From Desulfitibacter sp. BRH_c19 (GTDB lineage: Bacteria; Bacillota; DSM-16504; Desulfitibacterales; Desulfitibacteraceae): a stretch of 64,000 bases of DNA. Positions 1 through 8,858 of the stretch are shown here, one piece after another. The notes below the pieces were generated by a model. That model was not told where the DNA came from, ran no database searches, and saw only the letters and a program-made list of their open reading frames with translations. A program made the translations under genes and the position numbers. The DNA lies in assembly GCA_001515945.1 (NCBI GenBank), contig LOER01000004.1, positions 62,001 through 126,000 on the forward strand, written 5' to 3'. The number at the start of each line of letters is the position of its first letter. Positions within the stretch are counted from its first letter, which is position 1.

Positions 1-12
1 GCAGGAGAAGAA

Positions 13-1029
13 ATGAGTAGACCCCTATTTGGATTTAGCCTAGGACCTTATTTTCCTGCAAAAAGATATTCAGGTGCTGAAAATCTTTTGGTTGATGGTT
101 TACGTATTACTCCGGAAATGATAGTAGTTGAAGATTTTTTCAATGACTATGAAAGAATGTATCAAGAAACTATGGAAGTTCAGCAGGATCTGACCTTGGT
201 TGCAAGTCCATTTACTGGCATTCCATGGATGGAGGCAATGCTAGGATGTGAAATCTTTGGCGGAAACAGTTCTTTTATAGCTGAGGCCAGGGATTTAGAT
301 TGGGCTGATATTGGGGAAATTGCTTTTAATTCAGCTAACCCATGGGTTCTGAAATATATGGAGTTTATAGAAAAACTGATTAACTTATCTCAGGGGAGAT
401 TTCCAATAGGACAGCCCATATTAAGAGGCCCTTCAGATATGATGTCCTGTTTAAGGGGACATCAGCAGTTTGCTATTGACTATATTTTGTATCCTGAAGA
501 AGCCCTGGAACTACAGGATAAAGTAACAAAACTCTTTGTTGAGTTTATAAGACTTCAGCAAAAAAGGATTGAGTGTTTTGCTGGAGGTACAGGTTTTGGT
601 TTTTACAGCTTGTGGAGTCCAGGTAAAGCGATTTGGTTTCAGGAAGATGCCTGTGCGCTACTTTCTCCCAAGTTATATTCCCAATATCTAAAGAAAGCAA
701 ATAAAGAAATATCAGCTATATATCCAAATAGTTTAATTCATTTACATCCAGCATCACTATTTGCTCTAGATGAAATACTATCGATTGAATTACTTAAGGT
801 GATTCAGATAAATAAAGATGTAGGTGGCCCTACAATAACAGAACTGATACCTTATTTTAAGAAAGTTGTTGATAGGGGAAAAAAGTTGGTAGTGTGGGGG
901 GACTTATCTTTAGAAGAAGTTCACGAAATATGTACACAAGTACCAATCAGGGGAGTTTGTTTGCATATCGTAGCAGAAGATAAAAATATGGCTATTGATA
1001 TTAGTGAATTTATTCGATCTAGAGAATAG
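13..1029 (+). CDS. URO-D (uroporphyrinogen decarboxylase) superfamily protein, divergent
   Basis: A 338-residue protein with the overall pattern of the URO-D fold, which includes heme-pathway decarboxylases and corrinoid/CoM methyltransferases such as MtaA. A good ribosome binding site (AGGAGA) precedes the ATG. In the methyltransferases a His-x-Cys metal site is expected in the C-terminal half. Here the matching place (about residue 243) reads HLHPASL, so the Cys is missing. The second URO-D protein of this cluster keeps it. The gene heads a run that includes an IclR regulator, AOR, an aldolase and a dehydratase, which argues for a catabolic role rather than heme synthesis. Substrate and activity are unknown; a methyl-transfer or binding role is inference. 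Confidence 0.75.
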   Translation: MSRPLFGFSLGPYFPAKRYSGAENLLVDGLRITPEMIVVEDFFNDYERMYQETMEVQQDLTLVASPFTGIPWMEAMLGCEIFGGNSSFIAEARDLDWADIGEIAFNSANPWVLKYMEFIEKLINLSQGRFPIGQPILRGPSDMMSCLRGHQQFAIDYILYPEEALELQDKVTKLFVEFIRLQQKRIECFAGGTGFGFYSLWSPGKAIWFQEDACALLSPKLYSQYLKKANKEISAIYPNSLIHLHPASLFALDEILSIELLKVIQINKDVGGPTITELIPYFKKVVDRGKKLVVWGDLSLEEVHEICTQVPIRGVCLHIVAEDKNMAIDISEFIRSRE

Positions 1030-1107
1030 TATGGTAAAATATTCTATAAATAGCAACAAAATTGTCAGTATTATTCTATGAGGATCTATCAAAGGGGAGA
1101 AGTAACA

Positions 1108-1893
1108 ATGGAGCAAATGGAGCAAAAGAATCAGATTAATTCTGTAGCTAAAGCATTATCAGTATTGGAGATTGTAGGTATATCTGAAAAAGAACTCACA
1201 CTAACAGAGATAGCAAAGAACCTTGATATGCATAAGAGTACTGCTTTTCGACTCCTTTCAACTTTGGAGAGTAGAGGTTTCATATCTAAAGAAACCTCTA
1301 CTGGGAAATATACATTGGGGCTAAAAATACTTCGGCTCGCAGGTGAATTGTTGGATAATATTGATATCCGTAAAATTGCCAGGCCAATACTAGAAAAATT
1401 AGTAGAAGACTGCAATGAAACTGTTCATTTGGTTGTTATGGAAAGTAACAATATTATCTATATTGATAAGGTTGAAGGCTGTAATACAATAAGGCTATAT
1501 TCCCGTATTGGCATGCATGGCTTTGCCCATTCCACTTCAGCAGGTAAAGTTTTATTAGCATTTTTGCCAGAGAGAAAGATTAAAAATCTGATTCTAGAGA
1601 CAGAATTACCCAAGAAAACCCCTAAAACAATAGTGGACTATGAAACCTTAATGGAACATTTGGAAGTGGTTAGAAAACAAGGTTATGCTATTGATGATAT
1701 AGAAAATGAAGACGGCGTTAGATGTGTTGCAGCCCCAGTTCGAAATCATCTTGGCCAAGTTGTTGCAGCAGTTAGTATTGCTGGCCCATGTGATAGAATA
1801 AGTATAGAAAGAATAGAAAATTCTTTAGCTAATAAAGCCATAGTGTCTGCCGAAACAATTTCCAGATTACTAGGTTACAGGTCTTCCTATTGA
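1108..1893 (+). CDS. IclR family transcriptional regulator
   Basis: A 261-residue DNA-binding regulator. An N-terminal winged helix-turn-helix (about residues 12-70, with LTEIAKNLDMHKSTAFRLL) is followed by the IclR effector domain, recognisable from SAGKVLLAFLP and the C-terminal DGVRCVAAPVRNHLG stretch. An upstream in-frame ATG exists, but the ribosome binding site AGGGGAGA sits just before the ATG chosen here. IclR proteins usually bind a small organic acid and control an adjacent catabolic operon. Its place between the URO-D gene and the ferredoxin-AOR genes suggests it controls this cluster. The ligand is not known. Confidence 0.9.
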   Translation: MEQMEQKNQINSVAKALSVLEIVGISEKELTLTEIAKNLDMHKSTAFRLLSTLESRGFISKETSTGKYTLGLKILRLAGELLDNIDIRKIARPILEKLVEDCNETVHLVVMESNNIIYIDKVEGCNTIRLYSRIGMHGFAHSTSAGKVLLAFLPERKIKNLILETELPKKTPKTIVDYETLMEHLEVVRKQGYAIDDIENEDGVRCVAAPVRNHLGQVVAAVSIAGPCDRISIERIENSLANKAIVSAETISRLLGYRSSY

Positions 1894-1941
1894 TCAAAAC
1901 CGAAGTTTCACTTTGTTGGAGTAAGAGTTGGAGGTGATGTT

Positions 1942-2322
1942 TTGTTAAAGTTTAAAAAGGATAAATGTGTTGGCTGCAGCATTTGTGAGATTATATGTTC
2001 TATGGAACATGAAGGCTGTGTCAATACTAAAAAAGCGAGACTGCGTTATAGAGATAATTGGCCACAGATAGGCAGAGTTGATTTTTGTAGGAATTGTGCC
2101 GCTAAACCATGTGTAAAAGCATGTAAAGAACAAGCGTTGTCAATGGATAGCGAGAAGAATTTACAGTTTAATATTGATCTTTGTACAGGGTGTCTTGATT
2201 GTAGTGAGGTTTGTCCATTTGGAACACTTCCTACAGATGGCAAGTATCCATTGTTTTGTGATAGCTGTAATGGAATGTATCAGTGTGTAAATTGGTGTCC
2301 AACTAAGGCTTTAGTTAGGTAG
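1942..2322 (+). CDS. Polyferredoxin with four [4Fe-4S] motifs, AOR partner
   Basis: A 126-residue iron-sulfur protein with sixteen cysteines in four groups: CVGCSICEIIC, CRNCAAKPCVKAC, CTGCLDCSEVC and CDSCNGMYQCVNWC. This is the pattern of HycB/DmsB-like electron-transfer subunits. The start is TTG, placed by the GGAGGTG ribosome binding site a few bases upstream; a nearby GTG frame closes at once. It lies nine bases before the AOR gene, so it probably takes electrons from AOR to the ferredoxin pool or to another acceptor. No transmembrane segment or Tat signal is seen, so it should act in the cytoplasm. Confidence 0.88.
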   Translation: MLKFKKDKCVGCSICEIICSMEHEGCVNTKKARLRYRDNWPQIGRVDFCRNCAAKPCVKACKEQALSMDSEKNLQFNIDLCTGCLDCSEVCPFGTLPTDGKYPLFCDSCNGMYQCVNWCPTKALVR

Positions 2323-2331
2323 GTGTATATT

Positions 2332-4167
2332 ATGAATGATAAACTTCCAGGTTATGCAGGTAAGATTTTAACTATAGATTTGACTGAAGGATCCTTCAAT
2401 ATAGAAGATTTACCCCAAGAATTAGTAGAAAATTATCTGGGAGCAAAGGGTTTTGGAGCTAAAATACTACATGATGAATTGCCAAAAAACTGTGACCCTT
2501 TGTCGCCTGAAAATATGCTTATCTTTGCAACAGGACCACTAACAGGAACACTAACCCCTGCTAGTGGTAGATCCGTAATTGTGACAAAGAGTCCATTAAC
2601 TGGCATCTGGCTTGACAGTAACTGTGGCGGAAGCTTTGGCCCAGAGATGAAAGCAGCAGGCTTTGATATTATTAAGATAAAGGGTAAGGCAGAAAATCCT
2701 GTAGTGGTTCTAATCAATAATAGTGAAATAACGATAGAAGCCGCCGAAGATTTATGGGGAATAGATACCTTAACAACCCACGAATTACTAAAGAAAAAGC
2801 ACGGTGAGGATTACAAGGTTGCCTGCATTGGGGAAGCAGGAGAAAAACAGGTTCTGATGGCAGGTGTAATAGCAGAAGGACGAGCCTACGGAAGAGGCGG
2901 AGCAGGAGCAGTTTTTGGTTCAAAGAATCTAAAAGCTGTTGTAGTTAAAGGAAACAATGGAATAAATATTGATAATTACCAAGAGTTTATGATCGCTAAC
3001 AGGGAAGCTAAAAACGAGATAGCAATTAGTCCAGACACAGGAGGATCTAGACCCAAGTTTGGAACTAACAGTATTTATTCGTTTATTCGAGAAGCCGGAG
3101 TGCTGCCTGTCAAGAATTTCCAGGGAGGAACCTATTCAGGTGCCGAAGAAGTGGATGAGCATGAACTTGTAAAAGAGCTATATGAACAGGATAGATCCTG
3201 CTTCGGATGCCCAATTGCCTGTTCCAAATATTCAAAAGTGAAAAAAGGAAAATATGTTGATAAATATGTAGAAGGTCCTGAATATGAGAATGTCTGGGCG
3301 TTTGGCGCTCATTGTGGAAATAGTGATATGGGTGCGGTTGTCTATGCTGAATACCTTTGTGATTATTATGGAATTGATTCAATTTCTGCTGGTAATGCAA
3401 TTGGCTTCATAATGGAATGTTATGAGAAGGGCTTAGTTAGCAAGGAACAATTAGGTTTTGAGTGTTCCTTTGGAAATGATGACGCAATAATTAACCTAGT
3501 ACATCTAATGGGAAAAAGGGAAGGCTTTGGTGAGACCTTAGGAGAGGGAGTTAGGCGTGCTGCCAAGGTTTTGGGGCATGATAGTGAAAGTTTTGCTATG
3601 CATGTAAAAGGGTTAGAACTTCCTGCATATGACCCAAGAGCATCCTTTGGAATGGGACTCGCTTATGCTACTAGTGATAGGGGTGGATGTCATTTAAGTG
3701 CTTTTCCAGTAAAGGCAGAGGTACTAAGCAATAACCACAGGATGGATCCTTTATCTACTGAGTTTAAGGCTGAATTGGTAAAGAATGAGCAGGATTGGTT
3801 TACTATTGTAGATAGTTTAGGCATTTGTTTGTTTGCAATATTTGCCTTGGGGCCAAATCAAATTACTGATTTACTATATTCACTTACTGGACAGAAGATT
3901 TTTTCATCAACTGAAGAGCTAATGAAGATAGGTGAAAGAGTTAATAACCTGACACGTCTTTTCAATTTAAGTGAAGGTATTACATCCAAGGATGATACAC
4001 TTCCTGCACGACTATTAAAAGAAAGACTTTCAGAAGGTCCTGGCAAGGGGCAGATTGTTCCTCTTGAAGAAATGCTTCAAGACTATTATCTCGTTCGGGG
4101 ATGGACTAAGGACGGAAAACCCACTTCAAAAAAGCTTAATCAATTGGGATTAAGTGATAATGTCTAA
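2332..4167 (+). CDS. Aldehyde ferredoxin oxidoreductase family protein (AOR)
   Basis: A 611-residue member of the tungsten/molybdenum AOR family, which oxidises aldehydes to carboxylic acids with ferredoxin as acceptor. The N-terminal pterin-binding domain starts GYAGKILTIDLTEG and includes TGPLTGTLTPASGRS. The iron-sulfur ligands are in CFGCPIAC near residue 290, followed by the family DxxS-type segment (GIDSISAGN) and a further Cys in SLGICLF near residue 496. The ATG chosen follows a GGTAGGTG ribosome binding site; a GTG three codons earlier overlaps that site. The polyferredoxin lies upstream and the MoaD-like gene overlaps its 3' end. The aldehyde substrate is unknown; the adjacent DapA-type aldolase is a possible source. 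Confidence 0.93.
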   Translation: MNDKLPGYAGKILTIDLTEGSFNIEDLPQELVENYLGAKGFGAKILHDELPKNCDPLSPENMLIFATGPLTGTLTPASGRSVIVTKSPLTGIWLDSNCGGSFGPEMKAAGFDIIKIKGKAENPVVVLINNSEITIEAAEDLWGIDTLTTHELLKKKHGEDYKVACIGEAGEKQVLMAGVIAEGRAYGRGGAGAVFGSKNLKAVVVKGNNGINIDNYQEFMIANREAKNEIAISPDTGGSRPKFGTNSIYSFIREAGVLPVKNFQGGTYSGAEEVDEHELVKELYEQDRSCFGCPIACSKYSKVKKGKYVDKYVEGPEYENVWAFGAHCGNSDMGAVVYAEYLCDYYGIDSISAGNAIGFIMECYEKGLVSKEQLGFECSFGNDDAIINLVHLMGKREGFGETLGEGVRRAAKVLGHDSESFAMHVKGLELPAYDPRASFGMGLAYATSDRGGCHLSAFPVKAEVLSNNHRMDPLSTEFKAELVKNEQDWFTIVDSLGICLFAIFALGPNQITDLLYSLTGQKIFSSTEELMKIGERVNNLTRLFNLSEGITSKDDTLPARLLKERLSEGPGKGQIVPLEEMLQDYYLVRGWTKDGKPTSKKLNQLGLSDNV

Positions 4168-4426
4168 GGCTAGAATTAAAATAAAGTTCTTTGCCGTTAC
4201 AGCAATTGAAGTAGGTGCTAAGGAAAAAATCTTAACTGTTAGTAAAGATTTAAATGAAGCATTAAAAGAGATTGAGAAAATTATTAATTGGCCATTAAAA
4301 TCTAATTTAGAGAAAAACAGGATTTGCCTTATGTTAAATGGTAGGGCAGTAAAAATGCCTATTGAAAAAAGGGCTTTGGTTGATGGAGATGTAATGGCTT
4401 TGATTCCTATAATGGGGGGCGGATAA
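4160..4426 (+). CDS. MoaD/ThiS-family sulfur carrier protein
   Basis: An 88-residue ubiquitin-like protein ending in GGG, the diglycine tail that is thiocarboxylated in MoaD and ThiS proteins. The middle segment RICLMLNGRAVKMPIEKRALVDGDVMALIPIMGGG matches the typical MoaD C-terminal half (split here only for naming: NGRAVKM, then DGDVMALIP). It overlaps the AOR stop codon by eight bases, so translation is probably coupled. MoaD-like genes are commonly found beside AOR and are thought to supply dithiolene sulfur for the pterin cofactor. That role is inferred here. Confidence 0.85.
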   Translation: MSKARIKIKFFAVTAIEVGAKEKILTVSKDLNEALKEIEKIINWPLKSNLEKNRICLMLNGRAVKMPIEKRALVDGDVMALIPIMGGG

Positions 4427-4427
4427 T

Positions 4428-5366
4428 ATGAATACAAAAGAGAACTTTTTTAAACCTGAGGGTGTTTATCCAGCGATGATTACTCCCTTTGACAATGAAG
4501 GGATAGTAAATGAAGAGCAATTAAGAAAGTATGTGAGCTGGCTGATAAAAAAAGGTGTAACTGGATTATTCCCACTAGGTAGTGTGGGAGAATTTGTTCA
4601 TATGAGTTTTGATGAAAAAGTTAGAGTAATGGAAATTGTAGTTGACGAAGCTGCCGGTAGAGTCCCAGTAGTGCCTGGGACAGCTGATAGCTGTGCGGCT
4701 AAGTGTATAAAGCTAACTAAAGCAGCTAAGGAAATTGGTTGTAAATCTGTAGTAGTAGCACCACCATATTATTATCCTGCGACACAGGAGATTATTGAAG
4801 AGCATTATACACAACTTGCAAAGGCGCTACCGGATTTTCCAATAAATTTATACAATATACCTTTATTTGCGCAGCCCATTAGCTATGATGTAATCAAAAG
4901 ATTAAGCAGATTGGATAATATTATTGGCATGAAGGATAGTAGTGGTAGTATGGTTGATTTGATGCATTTCATGGACAAAATAAGCATTGCGGGAGAAGAC
5001 CTTAATATCCTAATTGGTAGAGAAGAAATGTTTTTAACAGGACTTATGGCAGGAGCGAAGGGAACAATGTCAGCCACAGTAGGTGTTGTCCCAGAAATCA
5101 TGGTTGGAATTTATGAAGCTTGGCAGAAGAAAGATTATGAAAAAGCCCAAAAACTCCAAATGTCTATTCTTAACTTAGTTAGGGCAATGTTTTCGTTACC
5201 ATTCCCCATAGGTTTTAAGGCAGCTCTTGATGTTAGAGGCTTTAACTTTGGAAAACCGAAACAGCCTCTTTCACCTGCTGATCAGTATAATTATTCTATG
5301 GTAAAAAGCAGAATTCATAAGATTTTGGATCAGAGGTTAGGGGATAAGATCCAGGCAGTAGAATAG
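4428..5366 (+). CDS. Dihydrodipicolinate synthase (DapA)/N-acetylneuraminate lyase family aldolase
   Basis: A 312-residue class I aldolase-fold protein. The Schiff-base lysine is in GMKDSSG (about K168) and the catalytic tyrosine in LYNIP (about Y141). PLGSVGEF corresponds to the family's GTTGE-type substrate carboxylate loop, which here reads GSVGE. Members condense or cleave pyruvate with an aldehyde, including DapA, NanA, KDG aldolase and KDPG-type enzymes. It sits one base after the MoaD-like gene in a catabolic operon with no other lysine genes, so a 2-keto-3-deoxy acid aldolase is more likely than lysine biosynthesis. The exact substrate is not readable. Confidence 0.85.
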   Translation: MNTKENFFKPEGVYPAMITPFDNEGIVNEEQLRKYVSWLIKKGVTGLFPLGSVGEFVHMSFDEKVRVMEIVVDEAAGRVPVVPGTADSCAAKCIKLTKAAKEIGCKSVVVAPPYYYPATQEIIEEHYTQLAKALPDFPINLYNIPLFAQPISYDVIKRLSRLDNIIGMKDSSGSMVDLMHFMDKISIAGEDLNILIGREEMFLTGLMAGAKGTMSATVGVVPEIMVGIYEAWQKKDYEKAQKLQMSILNLVRAMFSLPFPIGFKAALDVRGFNFGKPKQPLSPADQYNYSMVKSRIHKILDQRLGDKIQAVE

Positions 5367-5383
5367 AGAAAGGGGGATTAGCA

Positions 5384-6565
5384 ATGATAAATGATAGAAT
5401 AAAGGCTCTTTTAGATAGGGTTGATGAGCTTATTGAAAACGGCGAAAACAACAGAAGGATTCAATTATGGAAAGAGGCACCTACCTATAGTAGAGATAAG
5501 TTTAGACATCCTAGTAGAAATCAAAATGCGATTAACAATAAAATACCAATTGTTGCTGATCCAGGTCCTACGATGTTTGCAAAAATTTATGGTTTTAGTG
5601 TGAAGGATTATTACACTAAACCAATGGTGTATCTAGAACATTATCTGCAAAATGCTATTGATTTATTTCACATGGGCGAAGATACTTTTTTAACTAGAAC
5701 CATTCCCATCTACTTTGGTACTAGTTTTGATGCTTCATTTTTTGGAATAGATACTATCTACCATGACGATGATTACCCATGGATGGGACATAGAACACCA
5801 ATGAAGAAGAAGGATATGCTCGATAGTCTTGAAATACCAGTATTTGAAAAAGATGGTCTGGGTGCATTAGGAGTATATTTTTATAATGAGCTATCAGAAA
5901 TTCTAAAGGATAGTGGCTTTACCGTTGCGCCTCCAGAGCTTCTCAGAGGACCATTTGCATTAGCATTTCATGTCAGGGGCTTTGAAAATTTTGCTATAGA
6001 CTGTATGACTGATCCTGGCTTTGTTCATAAATTAATAAGATATTTAACAGATGCCCATAAGGACTGGTATGTACAACGCAAAAAAGTTCTAGGCAGTCCA
6101 ATTGGTAAAGGGTTGCTGTATAATGATGAAGTAGACTGTAATGTTATAGGACCAAATCTATATAAGGAATATGCGCTCCCCTATGAGCAGGAGTTATCTG
6201 AATTTCATGGCGGGATATCCTACTGGCACAGCTGTGGAAACATTAATTTAATGCTTCCGTATATAAAACAGATAGCAAATATAGATCTTTTAAATGTTAG
6301 TGCATGGACCAACTATGAAACTGCAGCTAGTAGCTGTCCTAATATACCTTTAGAGTTTTGCTTAAAGCCTACCTCTGATGTATATACTGCATCTGAAGAT
6401 CATATTTTTCATAAAATCAATGAAGTAAGGAATATTTGCAAGAGAAATGATGTTCAATCATTCTATATAAATACAGGTAGTTTACAGCAGTATAATAGTG
6501 ACATCAACAATGACTTTGACATAATCAAAGCTTGGATAAAAAGAGCCCAGGAAACAGTTAAATAA
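5384..6565 (+). CDS. URO-D superfamily protein, possible corrinoid-type methyltransferase
   Basis: A 393-residue URO-D fold protein, longer than typical HemE. Unlike the copy at the start of the window it keeps the His-x-Cys-Gly motif (WHSCGN, about residue 280), which binds zinc in MtaA/MtbA-like methyltransferases. HemE-type N-terminal arginine signatures are not apparent. The ribosome binding site AGGGGG precedes the ATG, and the gene is 17 bases after the aldolase gene, so the two are probably co-transcribed. Two non-identical URO-D proteins in one operon might act on related substrates or form a pair; this is inference. Confidence 0.78.
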   Translation: MINDRIKALLDRVDELIENGENNRRIQLWKEAPTYSRDKFRHPSRNQNAINNKIPIVADPGPTMFAKIYGFSVKDYYTKPMVYLEHYLQNAIDLFHMGEDTFLTRTIPIYFGTSFDASFFGIDTIYHDDDYPWMGHRTPMKKKDMLDSLEIPVFEKDGLGALGVYFYNELSEILKDSGFTVAPPELLRGPFALAFHVRGFENFAIDCMTDPGFVHKLIRYLTDAHKDWYVQRKKVLGSPIGKGLLYNDEVDCNVIGPNLYKEYALPYEQELSEFHGGISYWHSCGNINLMLPYIKQIANIDLLNVSAWTNYETAASSCPNIPLEFCLKPTSDVYTASEDHIFHKINEVRNICKRNDVQSFYINTGSLQQYNSDINNDFDIIKAWIKRAQETVK

Positions 6566-6578
6566 GGAGCCAAATAAT

Positions 6579-7736
6579 ATGCATTTTAATGGTTTTGTTA
6601 GAGAAAATGGTGATGTAGGAATTCGAAATCATTTACTTATACTTTCCTCAGTAGTATGTGCCAATACAGTTGCTGCAAACATTGCCTCCGGAATACCAGA
6701 GGCACGTCTTATTACCCACCAGCATGGATGTTCCCAAATTGGTGTTGACAAGGAGACCACTCTAAAAATATTATCAGGAATGGGCAAAAACCCCAATGTG
6801 GGTGCAGTATTGGTTGTGGGTTTGGGATGTGAAACTATCCATGCCGGGTTAATTGCACAAGAGATAGCAAAAACAGGCAAACCTGTTGAAACACTAGTAA
6901 TACAAGAAGTAGGGGGAACTTTAGCAACTACTGAAAAGGGTATCATGATTGGTAGGAAACTGATGTTAGCTCTAGCCGAGCAGAAAAGGGAGAGTATTTC
7001 AATAGAAAGGCTAACTCTTGGTACTGAATGTGGTGGCTCTGATGCATACTCAGGACTTTCAGCCAATCCGGCACTAGGAGCTGCTTCAGACATGCTGGTT
7101 GATCTTGGTTCACGTGTTATTTTAAGTGAAACTACTGAATTTATTGGTGCTGAACATATCCTTTGCAAAAGAGCTGTTAACAGTCAAGTAGCCAGTCAGA
7201 TTAAAAGAATAGTTGCAGACAGGGAAATGGACTGTTTAAAGCTGAAGGTAGATATTCGTGGTGCACAACCTTCACCTGGCAATATTGCAGGAGGTCTAAC
7301 AACAATTGAAGAAAAGTCGCTAGGGTGTATTTACAAAGGTGGCTCAAGGCCCATTGTTCAAGTAGTAGGTTATGGTGATGAATCTACACAACAGGGTTTA
7401 GTAATAATGGATACTCCGGGAAACGATGTTGAATCTATAACAGGTATGGCTGCAGGCGGTGCGCAACTAGTGGTGTTTACTACTGGAAGGGGTACTCCTG
7501 TAGGTTGCCCAATAGTCCCAGTAATAAAGGTATCTACCAATAACAAAACATATGAACTTATGGAAGAGAATATTGATATAAACGCTGGCACAATTATTTC
7601 TGGTGAAGGGAAAATAGATCAAGTTGGAGCCAATATTTTTGAGGAGATTCTTAAAACTGCTAATGGGAAATTAACAAAGGCTGAAAAGCTGGGTCATTTT
7701 GAATTTGGTCTCAGCCGTTTAGGGCCTAGCTTATAA
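6579..7736 (+). CDS. UxaA-family hydro-lyase, large (C-terminal-type) subunit
   Basis: A 385-residue protein of the altronate/galactarate dehydratase C-terminal family, which also includes the sulfolactate lyase large subunit. Family signatures are GFVRENGDVGIRN at the N-terminus, THQHGCSQ near residue 46, LGTECGGSDAYSG near residue 148, and SPGNIAGGLTTIEEKSLG. The His and Cys residues are the likely metal ligands. In many relatives a SAF domain is fused or encoded next door. None is present in this cluster, but a free SAF protein is encoded at about 11.9 kb. It probably dehydrates a sugar acid to a 2-keto-3-deoxy acid, the kind of substrate the neighbouring DapA-type aldolase could cleave. 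It ends six bases from the convergent gerAC stop. Confidence 0.85.
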   Translation: MHFNGFVRENGDVGIRNHLLILSSVVCANTVAANIASGIPEARLITHQHGCSQIGVDKETTLKILSGMGKNPNVGAVLVVGLGCETIHAGLIAQEIAKTGKPVETLVIQEVGGTLATTEKGIMIGRKLMLALAEQKRESISIERLTLGTECGGSDAYSGLSANPALGAASDMLVDLGSRVILSETTEFIGAEHILCKRAVNSQVASQIKRIVADREMDCLKLKVDIRGAQPSPGNIAGGLTTIEEKSLGCIYKGGSRPIVQVVGYGDESTQQGLVIMDTPGNDVESITGMAAGGAQLVVFTTGRGTPVGCPIVPVIKVSTNNKTYELMEENIDINAGTIISGEGKIDQVGANIFEEILKTANGKLTKAEKLGHFEFGLSRLGPSL

Positions 7737-7742
7737 CAGTAA

Positions 7743-8858
7743 TTATTTAACAATACCATACTGAGTAATGTCTACAGATACATTAACATTGATATCTACG
7801 TAGGGATAATGCTCCCTCCAGTTTATTTCATTGAAGACGTCAAAGTATTTTGCGCGAAATCTTTTACCTAAACCCAGGGGATCAGAGTTAACCTCCTGCA
7901 TCTTTTGGACAGTCTTTTTGAATTCTGCTTTTAGATATTCTGCTACCTCAGCTTCAAGCTTTTTCTTGAAATCGTCATTACTTAAATCCATGGATAGACT
8001 GCTGGTGGATTGGTCTAGCCTTAGTTCCATATCCACATCCATAGTGAAGGAAATGTTTCCATCAACTAATTCTGGTGTAATCTTCCTGGTGGTTTTTTTT
8101 GTGATAAAACCATATTCATTATCTACCCTTGGGTAGAAAAAAGTTGGTTGTGCCCCTTTCGCTAGAATAGTGAACCAAATATTTTGCTGACCTTCTAGAT
8201 AACCAACAAGCTTATCCTTCTTAAATAGTGCTATATTTTTTATATATACTCCATTTTCTAGAACTATTATTGCAGGTGCGGTAGGATCTCTACCAACTTC
8301 GTAGTCCATTGCCTGTTGTCGAAAGTGGAGAAGTAGTGTTGATGGCATTATTTCATCGGCTAAAACTAGGGTATCTAATAAAGTTTTAATATATATGCCA
8401 ACTCTTGGCTTATCCATGAAATTGGTGGCAATTATTTCTTTTGCAGGATCTTTACATATGACCAAATCGGCTAAACTAGATACCTCGGGATCCCTGTATA
8501 AGGTATCAAATAAGGCAAGTAAGCCGCCTTTTTTTGCGACATTTTCATGAACCAAGAGTACCTGCAAATGATCAGGTACATACACCCTTCCTCCTACCTT
8601 ATGGATGAACTCTACAGCATCCAGGATAGACCTTGCTTTAGTACTTAATACCTCAATGTTTTCCTCTGCATCTTCACTAAAAACAGGGCTACTAAAAGTA
8701 AAAATGTATAGTTCTGGATCATCCTCATCCAAATCAATTCCAAGGGATATTACAAAGCCCACCGTCTCTACGGGAGTTGTATCCCAACAGCCAGTGAGTG
8801 TAAAAGATACAATAATAATCAAAATAATTATTGATATAAGTTTGAGTTTACTTGTCAT
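7743..8858 (-). CDS. gerAC: Ger(x)C family spore germination lipoprotein (GerAC type)
   Basis: A 371-residue lipoprotein, third gene of a gerA operon. A signal peptide ends in the lipobox LTGC (Cys about residue 24), followed by WDTTPVETVGFVISLGID, the usual Ger(x)C start. The C-terminal half has the family's LGLGKRFRAKYFDVFNEINWREHYP pattern (residues near the end; LGLGKRFR is the core). It anchors in the inner spore membrane and completes the germinant receptor with the A and B subunits. It overlaps the gerAB gene by eleven bases. There is no room for a separate terminator between it and the convergent UxaA gene. Confidence 0.93.
   Translation of the reverse strand: MTSKLKLISIIILIIIVSFTLTGCWDTTPVETVGFVISLGIDLDEDDPELYIFTFSSPVFSEDAEENIEVLSTKARSILDAVEFIHKVGGRVYVPDHLQVLLVHENVAKKGGLLALFDTLYRDPEVSSLADLVICKDPAKEIIATNFMDKPRVGIYIKTLLDTLVLADEIMPSTLLLHFRQQAMDYEVGRDPTAPAIIVLENGVYIKNIALFKKDKLVGYLEGQQNIWFTILAKGAQPTFFYPRVDNEYGFITKKTTRKITPELVDGNISFTMDVDMELRLDQSTSSLSMDLSNDDFKKKLEAEVAEYLKAEFKKTVQKMQEVNSDPLGLGKRFRAKYFDVFNEINWREHYPYVDINVNVSVDITQYGIVK

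Noticed and set aside
4428-5366. Calling the DapA-family gene a true lysine biosynthesis dapA
   Set aside because: The neighbours are catabolic, no other lysine or diaminopimelate gene is near, and the carboxylate loop reads GSVGE rather than the usual GTTGE.
6629-7168. A 179-codon minus-strand frame inside the UxaA-type gene
   Set aside because: It is antisense to a gene with clear family motifs, and such long shadows are common opposite conserved coding sequence.
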